NCBI GenBank assembly: GCA_033239525.1
Contig: BSYO01000019.1
Coordinates: forward strand, 8,352,592 to 8,416,591
DNA length: 64,000 nt
Direction: 5' to 3'
DNA from: Nepenthes gracilis
Lineage: Eukaryota > Streptophyta > Magnoliopsida > Caryophyllales > Nepenthaceae
Within the stretch, counting starts at the first letter, position 1. Each line of letters starts with the position of its first letter. The notes below the pieces were generated by a model, which worked only from the letters and a program-made list of their open reading frames with translations, did not search any database and was not told the origin of the DNA. Shown here in pieces: positions 1 to 11,019 of this stretch. Position numbers and translations under genes: made by a program.

Positions 1-83
1 AGGAGTAGTAGTTGCATCACAGATCAAGAGCACAAGAAGTCAACAATAGATTATTAGAGGATAGTTCGTAGTTAGCTGATTAT

Positions 84-314
84 TGTTAGAGTGGCTGGAT
101 GTTAGTTTGAAAGGAAGGAATTACTAACTAACCAAGCAAGAACAGCTAAATAGAACATGAATCATATATAAAAGAACCTCCAGCTGAAATCGGAGGTTAT
201 GTGAAATGAAATGATGTTTACTCCCTCTTCTGGATTCTCTCTTCTCCTTTTACTGTCTCAATCCTCTTAATTCTCTCTACTTTTATCTATACTCTCCCTA
301 CTTCGTTCATGACA
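84..314 (+). repeat. Possible short LTR-like fragment
   Basis: The segment begins TGTTAGAG and ends GACA. It contains a TATATAAAAG box followed by a CT-rich stretch, the layout of a small plant LTR. The bases just after it (AGCTATCATATCACAG) only weakly resemble a tRNA-Met primer site. No partner LTR and no target-site duplication were found, so this may be a solo or decayed LTR or a chance resemblance. Confidence 0.28.
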
Positions 315-2193
315 TTAGCTATCATATCACAGAATCCGATTTAAAATATATATAGCTGTTTTAATGGCTTCTCATCTACAAAAAAAACCGGGTAAAGAGT
401 TGCTCAATATGCTTTGAATGAATAAATGTGTGGAGGAACATAATATAAGTAGTGTCACTAAAATCCACATTTGAATATAATTATAACACATCAATAAACT
501 ATAATGGTGATTCTTTTTCACCTATGAAGAATTAATAATATAAATTTTAACAAAATTTGTTCAATCACGAAAACTTATTAATCATTGTAACTTAATTAGT
601 CAATCACATACAAGTGATACACCTTTCTATTAATCATAATATCTTGTGATTAATCAACTATAATAGTTAAGTTAATAAAATCATCTACTAAATATATAAG
701 ATATGCGTATTAAGTTTCATTATATGATTATATATATACTAAATATGCTAGTTAGCCTACTTTGGTGGCTACTAACCAAATTATAATATATATATTATGT
801 CATAGTAATATTTTTATAACAATACAATAATCATTTGTACAAAATGGTTAGTGCATAATACAATAAAAAAATATTAGCATAATGAATGAGTTAGAAATGT
901 TAATGTTGTCACCAAGAAAATATTTATGGACAACAATCAACCACACTTAAAAGGTATTACTTGAGAGGAGCATGAGCAACAATTAAATAACAACATACAA
1001 TAAAGCATGCTTAAGTAAAACTATTAAGTGAAAGTCGATTAAGGTCACGCGTAATGTGCGCTCAAATGGCCTAAAATTTTTTTTGAGACTCTAATATATA
1101 AACGTCTATCAGGCATATAACATGTTTGTATATATTGCTCAATTAACACATTTGCGTACATTATATGTGTATCAGGAATAAGTATACTACAACTTACGCA
1201 TGTGAGTACATTATGCATGCATCAGATGCTTTTATACTATAATTTGTACATATGTATGTATCATACTCACATTAAGCATAAATATCCTGTAATCTATATA
1301 CATTTGCATGTCAGGAGTCCATCATAACACTATAGTTTCATTTTCACAAGAGGATCCAAATACATAACTCATGCTTAAAACTAACAAAAAAATGATCTAA
1401 ACTTAAATTAGAGATTCTTAAAGCATAATCCACTTTGAAAAATAAAGAGATTTAGCATGAAGATTCAAATTTCATAATTCATGTATGAAAATTTGAAGAA
1501 CGCTAAATCAACATAACTTCATACATGATAATCATGAATATTGAAAACTAAAATAATAATCAAGGTATTATCTTGAATAAGAAATAAATAATAATTTAAA
1601 CCATGCTTTGATACTACTTGTAAAAAAAAATATTATGATATTAAAATATTTATATGGATTATTAGAATTATTACACTATTTTACAATATTATACTACTGA
1701 AACAAGCATAATAGATTTATCTGAACCCATGGCTAAAATTCTTTTTTTTTTAGAATTTGAAACTGATTTTTCTTTATTCTTTCTTATCTCTTTTTTTTTT
1801 TCTCATAAGATTTTATATAATTTGTAAGAAGAGTCACCTCATAGTATTTTTTGGAAAGGCTTATTAAAATCTGAAAAATGATAGATAGTTAACAAACTTC
1901 CACTACTAAATCTAAAAAATCAGCTAGCATTAATTAGAAAATCACCACTAAAAAATTATAAATAATAACAGATAATTTTATTATTTATAGGATAAAAAAA
2001 TATTTGACCTTTTAATTATATAAATATCATTTTTTTATTAAAAATTTTGCTAATTAAGAACATAATTTTTTAATAAGATATTATTATATAATTAAAAATT
2101 ATAATTTTTAATAATTTTAATAAATTATTAAATAAGTATCATATTATATAAAATAATTTTATAAGAATTATAGCGTACGGTAGATAAATACAG
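315..2193. other. AT-rich intergenic DNA, no gene seen
   Basis: Very AT-rich sequence with no reading frame resembling a protein family. Between about 1080 and 1330 there are loose repeats built from CATATAAC/GTATATTATG-like words. It is upstream of the CER2-like gene and may include distal promoter sequence, but I recognise no specific element. Confidence 0.5.
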
Positions 2194-2448
2194 TTGACTT
2201 TTCTTCGGACGTCAAGATTCCCGCAAACAATACAAAGAAGACGTTGGATGTTGCAACTAGCTGCTCTAGTCTCTCTGCGTGGAGAGAAATTAATGAGAGC
2301 CATAACTCCGTGCAACCACTCCGGTCAGTTCTCCTCCATAACTACCCTACCATCAAATCCTCTAAACCATATACCCAATCGTCTTTCAAATCCTCCAGTC
2401 TTCTATGATATAGCCTCCTCTTCTCTCCCTTTCATCGCATCATAACAA

Positions 2449-2487
<39 letters not shown>

Positions 2488-2509
2488 CACAACACACACA
2501 CACACAGCT
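2194..2509 (+). promoter_or_regulatory. Proximal promoter and 5' leader of the CER2-like gene
   Basis: This is the sequence immediately 5' of the chosen start codon. It is less AT-rich than the DNA upstream and ends in a CT dinucleotide run followed by a short CA run that reaches almost to the ATG. CT/GA runs in plant 5' leaders are known binding sites for BBR/BPC GAGA-binding factors; a regulatory role here is inference. No convincing TATA box was seen at a fixed distance. In-frame ATGs further upstream lie in low-complexity sequence and are not the likely start. Confidence 0.45.
2451..2506. repeat. (CT)16 and adjoining (CA)n microsatellite in the 5' leader
   Basis: A perfect CT run spans 2451-2482 and is followed by GTGTG and a CA run (2487-2506). 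The array ends 3 bases before the start codon at 2510. Such a tract so close to the start is prone to length polymorphism. Confidence 0.9.
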
Positions 2510-2941
2510 ATGGTTTCTGGGAGTGACGAAAGTGCCTCTGTCTACGGCATCCGTTTGACGACGGTGGGACCGGGAAATGTCACTGGCGACGTGATCTACG
2601 AGCCCAGTAACATGGACTTGGCCATGAAGCTTCACTACCTGAGAGTGGTTTACTTTTTGAGGAGCCAAGCGGTGGAGGGAGTGACGCTGGCCATGCTAAA
2701 GGAACACATATTTACTTCTCTCAACTATTACTACGAAATCTGTGGCCGGTTCCGCCGCTCGGAGGCCACCGGACGGCCGCACATCAAGTGCAACGACTGT
2801 GGGACGAGGTTCATTGAGGCCAAGAGTGGTAAGACTGTGGACGAGTGGATTGAGATGATGGATACTTCAGCTCATAGGATGCTTGTTTCTGACCAAGTTC
2901 TGGGTCCCGAGCTCACTTTCTCCCCTCCAACTCTTATTCAG
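2510..2941 (+). CDS. CER2/CER26-like BAHD protein, exon 1 (N-terminal 144 residues)
   Basis: This is the first exon of a two-exon BAHD-family gene. Residues 1-144 include MKLHYLRVVYF, then GRPHIKCNDCGTRF (about 90-103) and GPELTFSP, all typical of the CER2/CER26/maize Glossy2 clade. In that clade the proteins work in the endoplasmic reticulum with a condensing enzyme (CER6/KCS6 type) to extend very-long-chain fatty acids past C28 for cuticular wax. The start at 2510 is preferred because the family begins just before the conserved block and the upstream in-frame extension is microsatellite-encoded. The exon is 432 nt with no stop, and it ends at CAG|GTATTT, a good donor in phase 0. It joins the exon at 36548-37441. 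The exact clade member is uncertain. Confidence 0.88.
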
Positions 2942-5900
2942 GTATTTACACACGCACACTATGGGAAAGTCCAAGCATGACCGTATTATTATCAATTAAA
3001 GAAACTACCAGCTGGTATATTATATTTAAACAAATAGTAGTATGAAATTACGTCTGAATGAAACAATTTGTATAAACCGAAACAAATTAAAGTACAGACA
3101 AAAATTAATATGTCTTCAAAGCTCAGGACATGTTTTATTAGTTTGGTGTCGTTTCAAAGCTTGCTTTCACCTCCGTTCCCCGTCATAGCAGGTCCAACGG
3201 GATTTTCAGTGAGGCCAAAAGAAAATGTAGTCAAATCAAAAATTTTAAGAATTCATCATCTTAGAATCATCCCTGTTCGAAATCTATCGTTAGTCACAGT
3301 ATTTTTGGGTTTGACATGAATCTTATGATTTATTGACATTGGTTTCAAAGTATATTTTCAATAATTAAAAAAAAAATCAAAATTTTGAAGGCATCATTGC
3401 CTTTTTTAAAGTAATAAACTTACAAAATTAAAAAATATCTGTATGGCATATGATTTCAAAGTTCTAACATCCAAAACAAAAATAGATGGAGACCTCAAAA
3501 ACAAAACAATGAATAAGAAGTGGGGAAAAAAATTGTTTATACTTGTCAACCAAATATGAATAATAAAATGGAAATAATAAATCATAAACTTTTCCATCCC
3601 CACCCACCCCCATATAATTGATACTGGGAGAATTTGAAATAAAGTAAGACAGATTTCTTTCTTTAAAAAAAAAAAAAAAAACTAACAAAATAACAACACA
3701 AAAGGTAAAGCGTGGTGTTGATGAAGAATTTGCCGTGGGGTTTGAACCCCTAGAAAGGCGAAATTAACAAAAGTATAGAATAATAAAATAAAGGATAAAG
3801 TAAAACAAGAAAATAAATAAATAAATAAATAAAAAGATTGTATAGCTTTGACTACACAATGGATAAATCACTTATCTAATAAAAAAAAAAATACTCAATA
3901 TTTGAATAATCTTATTAGGGAGATACTCACCTAAGAGTTAGAATTATTCGTTAATAAAGGACCGTCAAATTCTTCACAGTTTATAAAAACATACTCATCT
4001 AAATATCACGACTTACTAACAAGAAGACAATTATATAATTAGGAAAATCAAAGCTTATTACCTTAATCATTTCTTCATTTTGTTCTCTATAATTTAATTA
4101 TAAAATGGAAGAAAATTAAAATTAAAGAGGAAAGGGGAGGCTGCTTGTGCCGGAAAGGCTGAGCCCGTTCTTGCAATTGGGTAACTACTTCCCCCATTTA
4201 ATTTTTTCCTTCAAACTGGGGTTGCAATAATGATGGGTGGGGGCCAGCTTAGTGGCTGCGTTATTATTGAGTTGATAGCTATATCAATAATTGTAGGCTT
4301 CGAGATCGCACTATAATAATTTTCATTTTCAGTAATAAATATTTTATCATTATTTGTTTTGAATTTATCCTAAAAAATTTAATAATAAAATATAAAATTA
4401 TTACTAAATTATCACTAAAAATTTGTCATTAAATATTTTAATGATAAATTAATTATTTTATCACAAAGAATATTTTGCAATAATAAGAAAATAAATTTAT
4501 TGCCAAAATATATTTTGAATGACCACAGATATTATTATTAATATCAATTAAATGTGTCAATATAGCATATATTTGGTGACAAGTAGTTATGTCACAAAAA
4601 AATACATAATTTTGCCTCTAAATTATATATTTTAGTGGCTAAAATTTTATCACAAATATTAAATTTGTATTGATTAAAAAATCTCAAATGATATCCATAT
4701 AATAGAATTGAATTATCTTATAACAATTTAAGCACACTTTTCTAATACTTGCTAGCAACTCGATGATTAAATTTATACGATATATTGTCATAGTCTTTCA
4801 GATGTACCACACTTCATCCCATCTATATGACTTTATTTATTTCAACAATCTAAAAAGTAAAAGAATAATATTATCATGCGCTTTTTTACAAATTAACAAA
4901 ATATGTTTAAATTTAAAATTTATAACATGAACTTGCAGTTATATATATGCCTCGTTTAAATCTTAAGATCATCTAATTTAGTATTTTTTTTTTCTACCAC
5001 CATTAAATTTGTTCAACCACATATTCAAATGAGTCCTATTATGTAATAAAAAATGGTTAATATAAGGAATAGATAATTTTTCATCAATATTAAGCAATAA
5101 GAGTATAACATACACAGAGTAAAGTAAAGCCAACTCAAGGATGTCCTTGAATAAAAGCCAGCTGGATTTCATGGCTATAAGAGAGGGAACGACGTAAAGA
5201 AAGGGGCTAGGAGGAACTAATAAGTGAAATGAACATGAGAGAACAATATCAAATTTGTTCAAAAGTTGAATATATGGAGAAATCGTACTAAAGTGGATTA
5301 CCTTTTTGGACAAAATCAATTGCAACAGTCGACTATCTTAAGACATATAAATAAAGTACCGAAAGGTGAACATAAATTTCATCATATTTTCTTATTACAA
5401 AATTGTAATAAAATTATAATAAAAAAATAGTCGTAAACTTACCATCCTTAAAATTTGTGTTGTGGATAACTTTTTTTAAAATTAAAAATTACATATTAGA
5501 ATGTGAATTAATTATAAAATTATGAATAGTTTAGCACAAAACTCAACTTCTATTTAATTTAATAATTTTGCTAACCATTGTTATATTTCTGTCTCAGTTT
5601 GAGCATCTATGTCATTTTTTAGATATATAAGCATCTCACTATAAAGACTTCCTACGTAATTATAGCAACTACTGATAGATTAAGGACCTCACATCCCTCT
5701 TATATAGGTAGATTTATAGTCATGAAAAATTAAGAAGCCTCATTTGTCATCAAGTTAGCGACTCCGTATTGTTCAATTTGAGTGTCATATAATTTTAAGA
5801 ACCTGTGATATGCATCTCTTGATTCATTATATTCAATTTTTGTTTCTGATTTTTCTTTTCTTTCACAAGTGATCTCAAGTATTCTATTAGCTCTATTAGT

Positions 5901-6456
5901 TCTTTAGGATGTTTATTTAATCATTAGTGATAAGCTTATAATGTAATTGAATTAATCATCCAAAAAAATAATCAAAGGATTAACGTACAGACGGGCAGTA
6001 AAAATGAACGAGCCCAATACGGATTGACTGCAAATACTAGCCATGGCTTCAATTTAATTATATCACTCAAGCCATCAATTAATTACGCAAGTGATTTCAA
6101 ACCTAAATATATATATATAAATACTAAAAAAAAAAAAAAAAGGAATCCTCTTGTTTCCTGTTTTGGAGCTATTATCTCATTAGCTTGCTGTGTTCATTCC
6201 TAGAATAAAACAGTGTAAATTAGCTGGTATAAAATTCTTGAAACTATAAAGTTGATTAAGAATAAATTTTGTTAATTTTTATGCATTCTTGAAATTACAA
6301 AGTACTAAAAAATAATAATAATTAGTGTCACTTAGCTTCGCAATTTTTCATAGAGGTGGGTGTTGGTTAAAATTTTGGGATTTTGTATGTTTGATAAAGA
6401 GGTGCAACAATAATCTTCATACCAGACTTGAGAGATTAAGTTCCTCGTATACAACA
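2942..6456. other. Left remnant of the original intron, AT-rich
   Basis: No coding sequence was recognised. It holds poly-A and poly-T runs (3664-3680, about 6127-6141) and short AAAT tandem repeats near 3811-3832. Around 4290-4680 words such as TCACTAAA and TAGTGGCTAAAATTTTATCAC recur in both orientations. That is reminiscent of decayed non-coding DNA-transposon or MITE sequence, but termini could not be defined. Confidence 0.45.
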
Positions 6457-6461
6457 TCAAC

Positions 6462-7034
6462 TGTTATAGGGTTCATTGATACACCCTTGGAAGCATCACC
6501 GTCACGTCACCTAACTGCTACCAAACAAAGAAGTGCTCCGGCAACCCGGCCACCCATCAAATTTAGAGATTACATTTAATTATTCCATTGCAAACTACAA
6601 TATTCTTTGGCACGTGCATTTCCTTTCTGCTGTCTTGCTTTCTGTTTTTCTATTATGTTTTCTATTTCTCTTTCAAGTGCGGTGGTTATACTGGGCCATA
6701 GGCATCTGCCGTTCACTATATATGTGGCCTGTTACTGTGGCTACTGAGAAGAGAATATAATTCAATTTTTTCTTCTCATTTCTCTCTTATCCTCTCTCTC
6801 TCTCGAACCCTATCTATTTTTGTTCTCTTCCCCTCTTCTCAGTCATTTCTCTCTGCCTCTCGGTCTCTCTTTCTTCCTATCTCGAACCTTCACTGTGCTT
6901 CTCATCATCTGTGTCTCTCTTTCTCGTTCCCTTTGTCTGAACTCCCCTTTCCTCTTTCCTCTATTTTTCTCTATTTCCTACTCTTGTATCATAAATTTCA
7001 AAGTGGGCACTACGCTGTAAATGTGCACGCATCA
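6462..7034 (+). repeat. 5' LTR of the DRB-carrying element
   Basis: It starts TGTTATAGGG and ends GCATCA, directly after TSD copy TCAAC. A CT-rich region (about 6780-6970) occupies its downstream half. It is homologous along its length to 12817-13396 with many substitutions and small indels. Confidence 0.85.
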
Positions 7035-8250
7035 TTTACTGCTTTAATTGAGACAACGATGAAGGGCATAACAATGCTCGACAAGATCTTCAAAGCTTCC
7101 ATCACAAGCATATCAAAGGAGGTGAAGGAAGTCGTCGCGACCGTACAACAACATGCAAACCAAATCACTACCACTGCTTCTACCACCGAACAAATCCAGC
7201 AACCCCTCGCTGAAATCCTTTAATCCCTAATCCGAATCGAACGACAACCTCTGTTGTCCTCAAATTTCCCTTTGCTTCCAACCCCCTCATCGCTCACAGC
7301 TTCGTCCTTCGGCATTTCACCCCTACCACCTCAAACTCTACCCGTGCTGCTCCCTCCGCCCGATGTACAAATCGCTCCCCACCTTAGGTTGCCCAAATTC
7401 AAAATCCCCTTTTTCTCTAAAGAAAATGTTATTGGTTGGCTCTGTTAGATTGAGCACTTCTTCCTATCTCACAGCGCTCTTCCAAAATAGAAATTAACCA
7501 TTGCTGCCTTTTACATGTCCGGAGACATGCTTCAATAGTATTAGTGAATGCATGCTACAAGGCTGCTTTCAACATGGGAGATATGTTTCATAAACCTTGA
7601 ACTTTGATTTGGGCCATCTTCGATTTGAGCCAAAAAATTCACCTATAAAGTTGCTTTGTATATGCTCCACCAGATCACCATTGTGGACAGCTTATAAGAC
7701 TGAATTCAAATTTCTTTCTACTCACACTCCAGGTTTGGCCTCTATTAAATTTCTGAATTATTTTATTTCTGGGTTACGTAATGATATACGACGTAAATTA
7801 CTATTACTAAAACCTACATCTTTATCAGAAGCAATTGATATGACTAAGTTAGTGAAGGAAAAAATTGAGGCTGGTCAATCCACTTTTCAAGGTTCCCCAC
7901 TCACAATGCCACTGCCTAACTCCACAACAATTCAGCCACAACTTTCCTCTCAACAAACCCTTCCACCCAAATTACCAAAAAAGAAATTAACCCATGTTAA
8001 AATGACATCACCCCCCACCATTCTTATGTATGATAGCTAATGAAGATGTCTCTGTCCAGACAATGGTACAAATTGTCAACTCCATTGATCATGACTCTCT
8101 ATCTGAACTGCCTCACGGGCACCCTCACAACTCCACTAGAAGGCCATTTGGTACCTTCCACCTTGAGATTGCAGGGCCTCATCTCGGGCCATTCGGTGGT
8201 TGTGCTAAAGAAGAATGGCTCTACTCAAGTTATATCTTCATCTTCTAAAG
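7035..8250 (+). pseudogene. Decayed Ty3/gypsy gag and protease remnant
   Basis: Translated pieces in several frames match plant Ty3 gag. LRLPKFKIPFFS and VIGWL (about 7383-7440) fit the RLPK..IPxFSGENVxGWL block. Next comes FYMSGDMLQ (about 7510), then FLNYFISGLRNDIRRKLLLL and AIDMTKLVKEKIEAG (about 7747-7877). After a frameshift, LRLQGLISGHSVVVL and NGST (about 8160-8225) match the retropepsin neighbourhood (D-S/N-G-S-T, aspartate lost). No CCHC knuckle was seen. The many stops and frameshifts rule out function. Confidence 0.8.
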
Positions 8251-8770
8251 TAATAGCTTATGTCCACGTTTTTAAAAATTCATACAACTTAATAAAAGAG
8301 GCATATAGGAAAATCAAAGTTCACCTCAATATATTTCGGCTCCTAGAAAAGAAATCTATTCCCCCATTGAGGGACAAAATTGGTTGATGTACTTGGGAAA
8401 TATTTTAATTGACTGTTGATCCTATTAGTGTGTGGTATGGAGTAAATGAGTTTGCTAAGGGTGGCCTCTCACTTAGGATTACTCTTACAAAAAGTTACTA
8501 TGATGGGCTACCCAAGTCCAGACACAAGTACCTCCATGGCACCAACCTCACCTCCAGCATGCAGCAATGCAATGATTTTTCTTCCTCATAACCAAACAAA
8601 TATTAATAGGAAGAGTAGGTGATGACTTTTGGTTTCAAGACCTTAGCGGGGACCTCGATGGAGTATTCTGGTTGCAAGGTGATAACATCTGGTGCGAGCT
8701 CTTCAAGTCACAGGGCACCATGCTTTCCACAAATAGTTTCTATTGCCCACAAATGGCTGGGAAAACAGCG
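8251..8770 (+). other. Unrecognised segment between protease remnant and DRB fragment
   Basis: About 520 bp where reverse transcriptase would be expected. No RT motif (such as the YxDD box) was found in any frame. Short open stretches exist (8409-8588, 8619-8894), but I could not assign them to a family. It may be another captured fragment or decayed retroelement sequence. Confidence 0.35.
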
Positions 8771-9560
8771 GATGAGACTGGGGTTTACAAGAACCTTCTA
8801 TAGGAGATTTCACAAAGAGTTGCAGCTCCATTGCCACGTTATACAACTTACTGTTCCAGCCTTGGGCACCAACCCATCTTTACCGGGAAGGTAGAATGGG
8901 CTAGAATCATATTTTCTGGAGAGTTTGCCAAAAATAAAAAGCAAGCAGAGAAGAATGCGGCTTTGGCGGCATGGACTTCTCTTAAACAATTGGCACAACA
9001 AGAGGCAAGCTCATCATCTGAAGTAGAGAACACAAATGAACTCGAACAGGTTACTGTAGCACAGGCATAGCTGAAATATCGGTCCAAGCAGAGGATGGCA
9101 AACCTTAGCAATGCTGTATTAGTATTCCCACAGAAGTTTCCAATGTAAACTCCAAGTCCATCAAGCCCATAGCACCTTGCTGCAACTGCGTCTAAGATCC
9201 TTCTCCTTATTTACCAAAAGACATTGCTTTGGACCAAACAATCGCCAGCAACGGCAGTGGCATCAGCAGCAACTAGTGATAGCTTGGTGCCCCATCACAA
9301 CCACAAAGATTTCCCGCTATAGGAGCAGCTCCTTATGTCCCAATGCGGCATAATAGGACACCATGCCAAAGGATAGCACCTGTAGTCACAATAAGAACTG
9401 TTATGCCTGTTTACTTTGCACCTTCTCTTACACCACCCCATTTGGCTGCTCCTCCAACAATGAGACTACCATCTGTTCGGGTTGCATCCCTGTTGAACTG
9501 CCTGTTGATCAACATCCTCCGTCATGGCCAGTTGATCTGCCCACTGACTGCTAGGGCCAG
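8771..9560 (+). pseudogene. Captured fragment of a DRB-type double-stranded-RNA-binding protein gene
   Basis: In one frame the sequence reads DETGVYKNLL, one stop codon (8801-8803), then a second dsRBM: QRVAAPLPRYTTYCSSLGHQ, IFTG and FAKNKKQAEKNAALAAWTSL (8810-8990). This is the KNKKQAEKNAAxAAWxSL signature of plant DRB2/3/5 proteins, which act in small-RNA pathways. The downstream proline- and valine-rich part, PVVTIRTVMPVYFAPSL (about 9378-9428), is like the C-terminal tail of those proteins. The N-terminal dsRBM is absent. Frame changes and stops show it is not a working gene. It lies co-linear and intron-free between retroelement gag and integrase tail, so capture through RNA is likely. 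Confidence 0.82.
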
Positions 9561-9602
9561 CAGCTGCTCCAGCAACCTCAACAACTTCTCGGATTTTGGA
9601 AG

Positions 9603-9642
9603 ATTTTACGCAACAATTAGCTTGCAGTCACTAGAGGTGGCC
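9603..9642 (+). pseudogene. Integrase C-terminal tail of the outer element, left part
   Basis: Reading SLQSLEVA up to 9642 and continuing after the nested insertion at 12734 gives TWEAIAEFR, then F.S.FNIENNV. This is the terminal motif of many Ty3/gypsy integrases (ATWE..., then F.LEDKV). The nested element's duplication TGGCC falls in the VAT codons. The rest of the tail and the polypurine region lie at 12734-12816. Confidence 0.6.
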
Positions 9643-9989
9643 TGTTACACCCGTACCCGTTTCCATTTCCCGTTCCCCGTTTTGTTCCATTACCCGTTTT
9701 CCGTTTCCCGTCCCCTATAATTGTAAGGTTGCAACCTAATGAGAAGAGGAGGAAAATTAGTTCGACTCTCACTCTCTCTCTTGTCTGTTCTTCTCTCTCC
9801 TTCGTCTGTTCTTCTTCCTCTCCCGATTTTCTCTCTCTCTCTCGACTGTTCTTCTTCTCTCTCTCGAATCTTCCCCTCCCCTTACTGTTCTTCATCCATC
9901 GTCCCCAGAACTCCCCTTTCCCCTTCACTTCCACAAGAAATCGGTGCCAGCTGCCGGTAAATCGGTTCGTGACCGATTTGGTTGCAACA
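9643..9989 (+). repeat. 5' LTR of the gene-capturing element
   Basis: 347 bp with TG...CA ends. It has a C-rich start, GTAAGGTTGCAACC near 9723-9736, and a long CT-rich tract (about 9765-9920). It matches the 3' LTR at 346 of 347 positions by eye. Confidence 0.93.
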
Positions 9990-10008
9990 AATTGGTGCTT
10001 TCATTGAG
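9990..10008 (+). promoter_or_regulatory. Putative primer-binding site
   Basis: AATTGGTGCTTTCATTGAG directly follows the LTR end, where the minus-strand primer binds. The outer element has the diverged equivalent TTACTGCTTTAATTGAG at the same place (7035-7051), which supports a shared lineage. I did not assign the primer tRNA. Confidence 0.55.
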
Positions 10009-10078
10009 AGGAAATGGCGGTCGACGGACGAGCTTTCGCTTTACGCGAAGAGGATAGGGTCGAATTAGTCGGTCTTAT

Positions 10079-10852
10079 TTGAAGAAAATGCTACGAATTA
10101 CCGACCGATTGACGCCTTGGCCGTCCACCATGGCTTCAATGCTAAACGAATTTTCCAACCCTAGATCATCAGCAAAGTCGGAGGCGTTCAAGGAGTTGGA
10201 GGTGCCCGAACGACAACACACATCAGGTACGTTCCTCTCCATATTTCCAAAAGCCCTCACTGAAATTGATCACTCTTTGTCCCAAGAAGAGAACCAGCCA
10301 CTCACGGCCTCTGCCACCGCTCCTCTTCATCCTCCACCTCTGACTCGAATCGAGAAACCCCAACCACATGCGTCTCCTGATTTGCAATCCGACGAGCCAC
10401 CTACCACAACATTCCAGCGAACCTTCCCTGAATTTTCTCCCTCCTTGCCACACGGCGAGAAACAACTCGTCCTCCCACTCAAGAAATTAAACCTGATCGA
10501 CCTGGATTTGGAGGGTGATAGTGGTCAGCTTCTCATTCCACTAACAGAAGCGGGCTCCAATGAGGACGAATGCCCAACAGATCCGTCTCCAAAAATAGAG
10601 CATTGGCCTCTTCCTGTGTTAGACGATGAACACACACTGCTCACAACCGTGGGTCGGGCCCAACCAGAGGTCCTTCACGGCCAACCGGTGATCACACCCA
10701 AAACTCGGTATAGACACCTTGCTCCTCTTGTGCATAATTGCGGTCTTCTTACCCCTAAGTTGTTGAATTTTTCATCCCCTTTTCATTTCAAAAATGAAAG
10801 AAGCAGGAGTGGAATTGAGGGTCCTGCCTCCAACCGGTGGATCGGTGGCTAA
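10079..10852 (+). CDS. Unassigned 257-codon open frame inside the gene-capturing element
   Basis: An open frame of 257 residues rich in P, S, T and E, with no domain I recognise and no predicted membrane segment. It includes LDLEGDSGQLLIPL, a possible chance echo of the protease motif in the NAL1-like fragment downstream. A short upstream frame, MAVDGRAFALREEDRVE (10014), lies where Ty3 gag usually starts and is out of frame with it. It could be a gag-derived remnant or a further captured fragment. Expression is unknown. Confidence 0.4.
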   Translation: MKKMLRITDRLTPWPSTMASMLNEFSNPRSSAKSEAFKELEVPERQHTSGTFLSIFPKALTEIDHSLSQEENQPLTASATAPLHPPPLTRIEKPQPHASPDLQSDEPPTTTFQRTFPEFSPSLPHGEKQLVLPLKKLNLIDLDLEGDSGQLLIPLTEAGSNEDECPTDPSPKIEHWPLPVLDDEHTLLTTVGRAQPEVLHGQPVITPKTRYRHLAPLVHNCGLLTPKLLNFSSPFHFKNERSRSGIEGPASNRWIGG

Positions 10853-11019
10853 TAAGCTTGGCAGACCCAAGACCTTCCAACTATATGCGGATCGTGAGGG
10901 TGCGAAACCCAAGAAAGACCGATGATGCACTCTTCGTCCTCCTTGTGAAGCTCTGGCTATGATAAGTCGATCCAAGTCGAGGCCAAAGAAAAGAGATTTT
11001 CCAAATTCTGGAGGCATTA

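Noticed and set aside
2194..2445. 83-codon frame just upstream of the CER2-like gene
   Set aside because: It lies in the expected promoter/leader region, with no domain and biased composition. It could at most be an upstream ORF, for which there is no support.
2432..2668. Minus-strand open frame over the CER2-like start region
   Set aside because: It is a shadow of the exon and of the CT microsatellite (Arg-Glu repeats) and has no family resemblance.
9617..9934. Minus-strand open frame of 105 codons, repeated at 12323-12766
   Set aside because: It is the reverse complement of the CT-rich LTR. The Glu/Arg-rich peptide is a composition effect and it appears wherever the LTR does.
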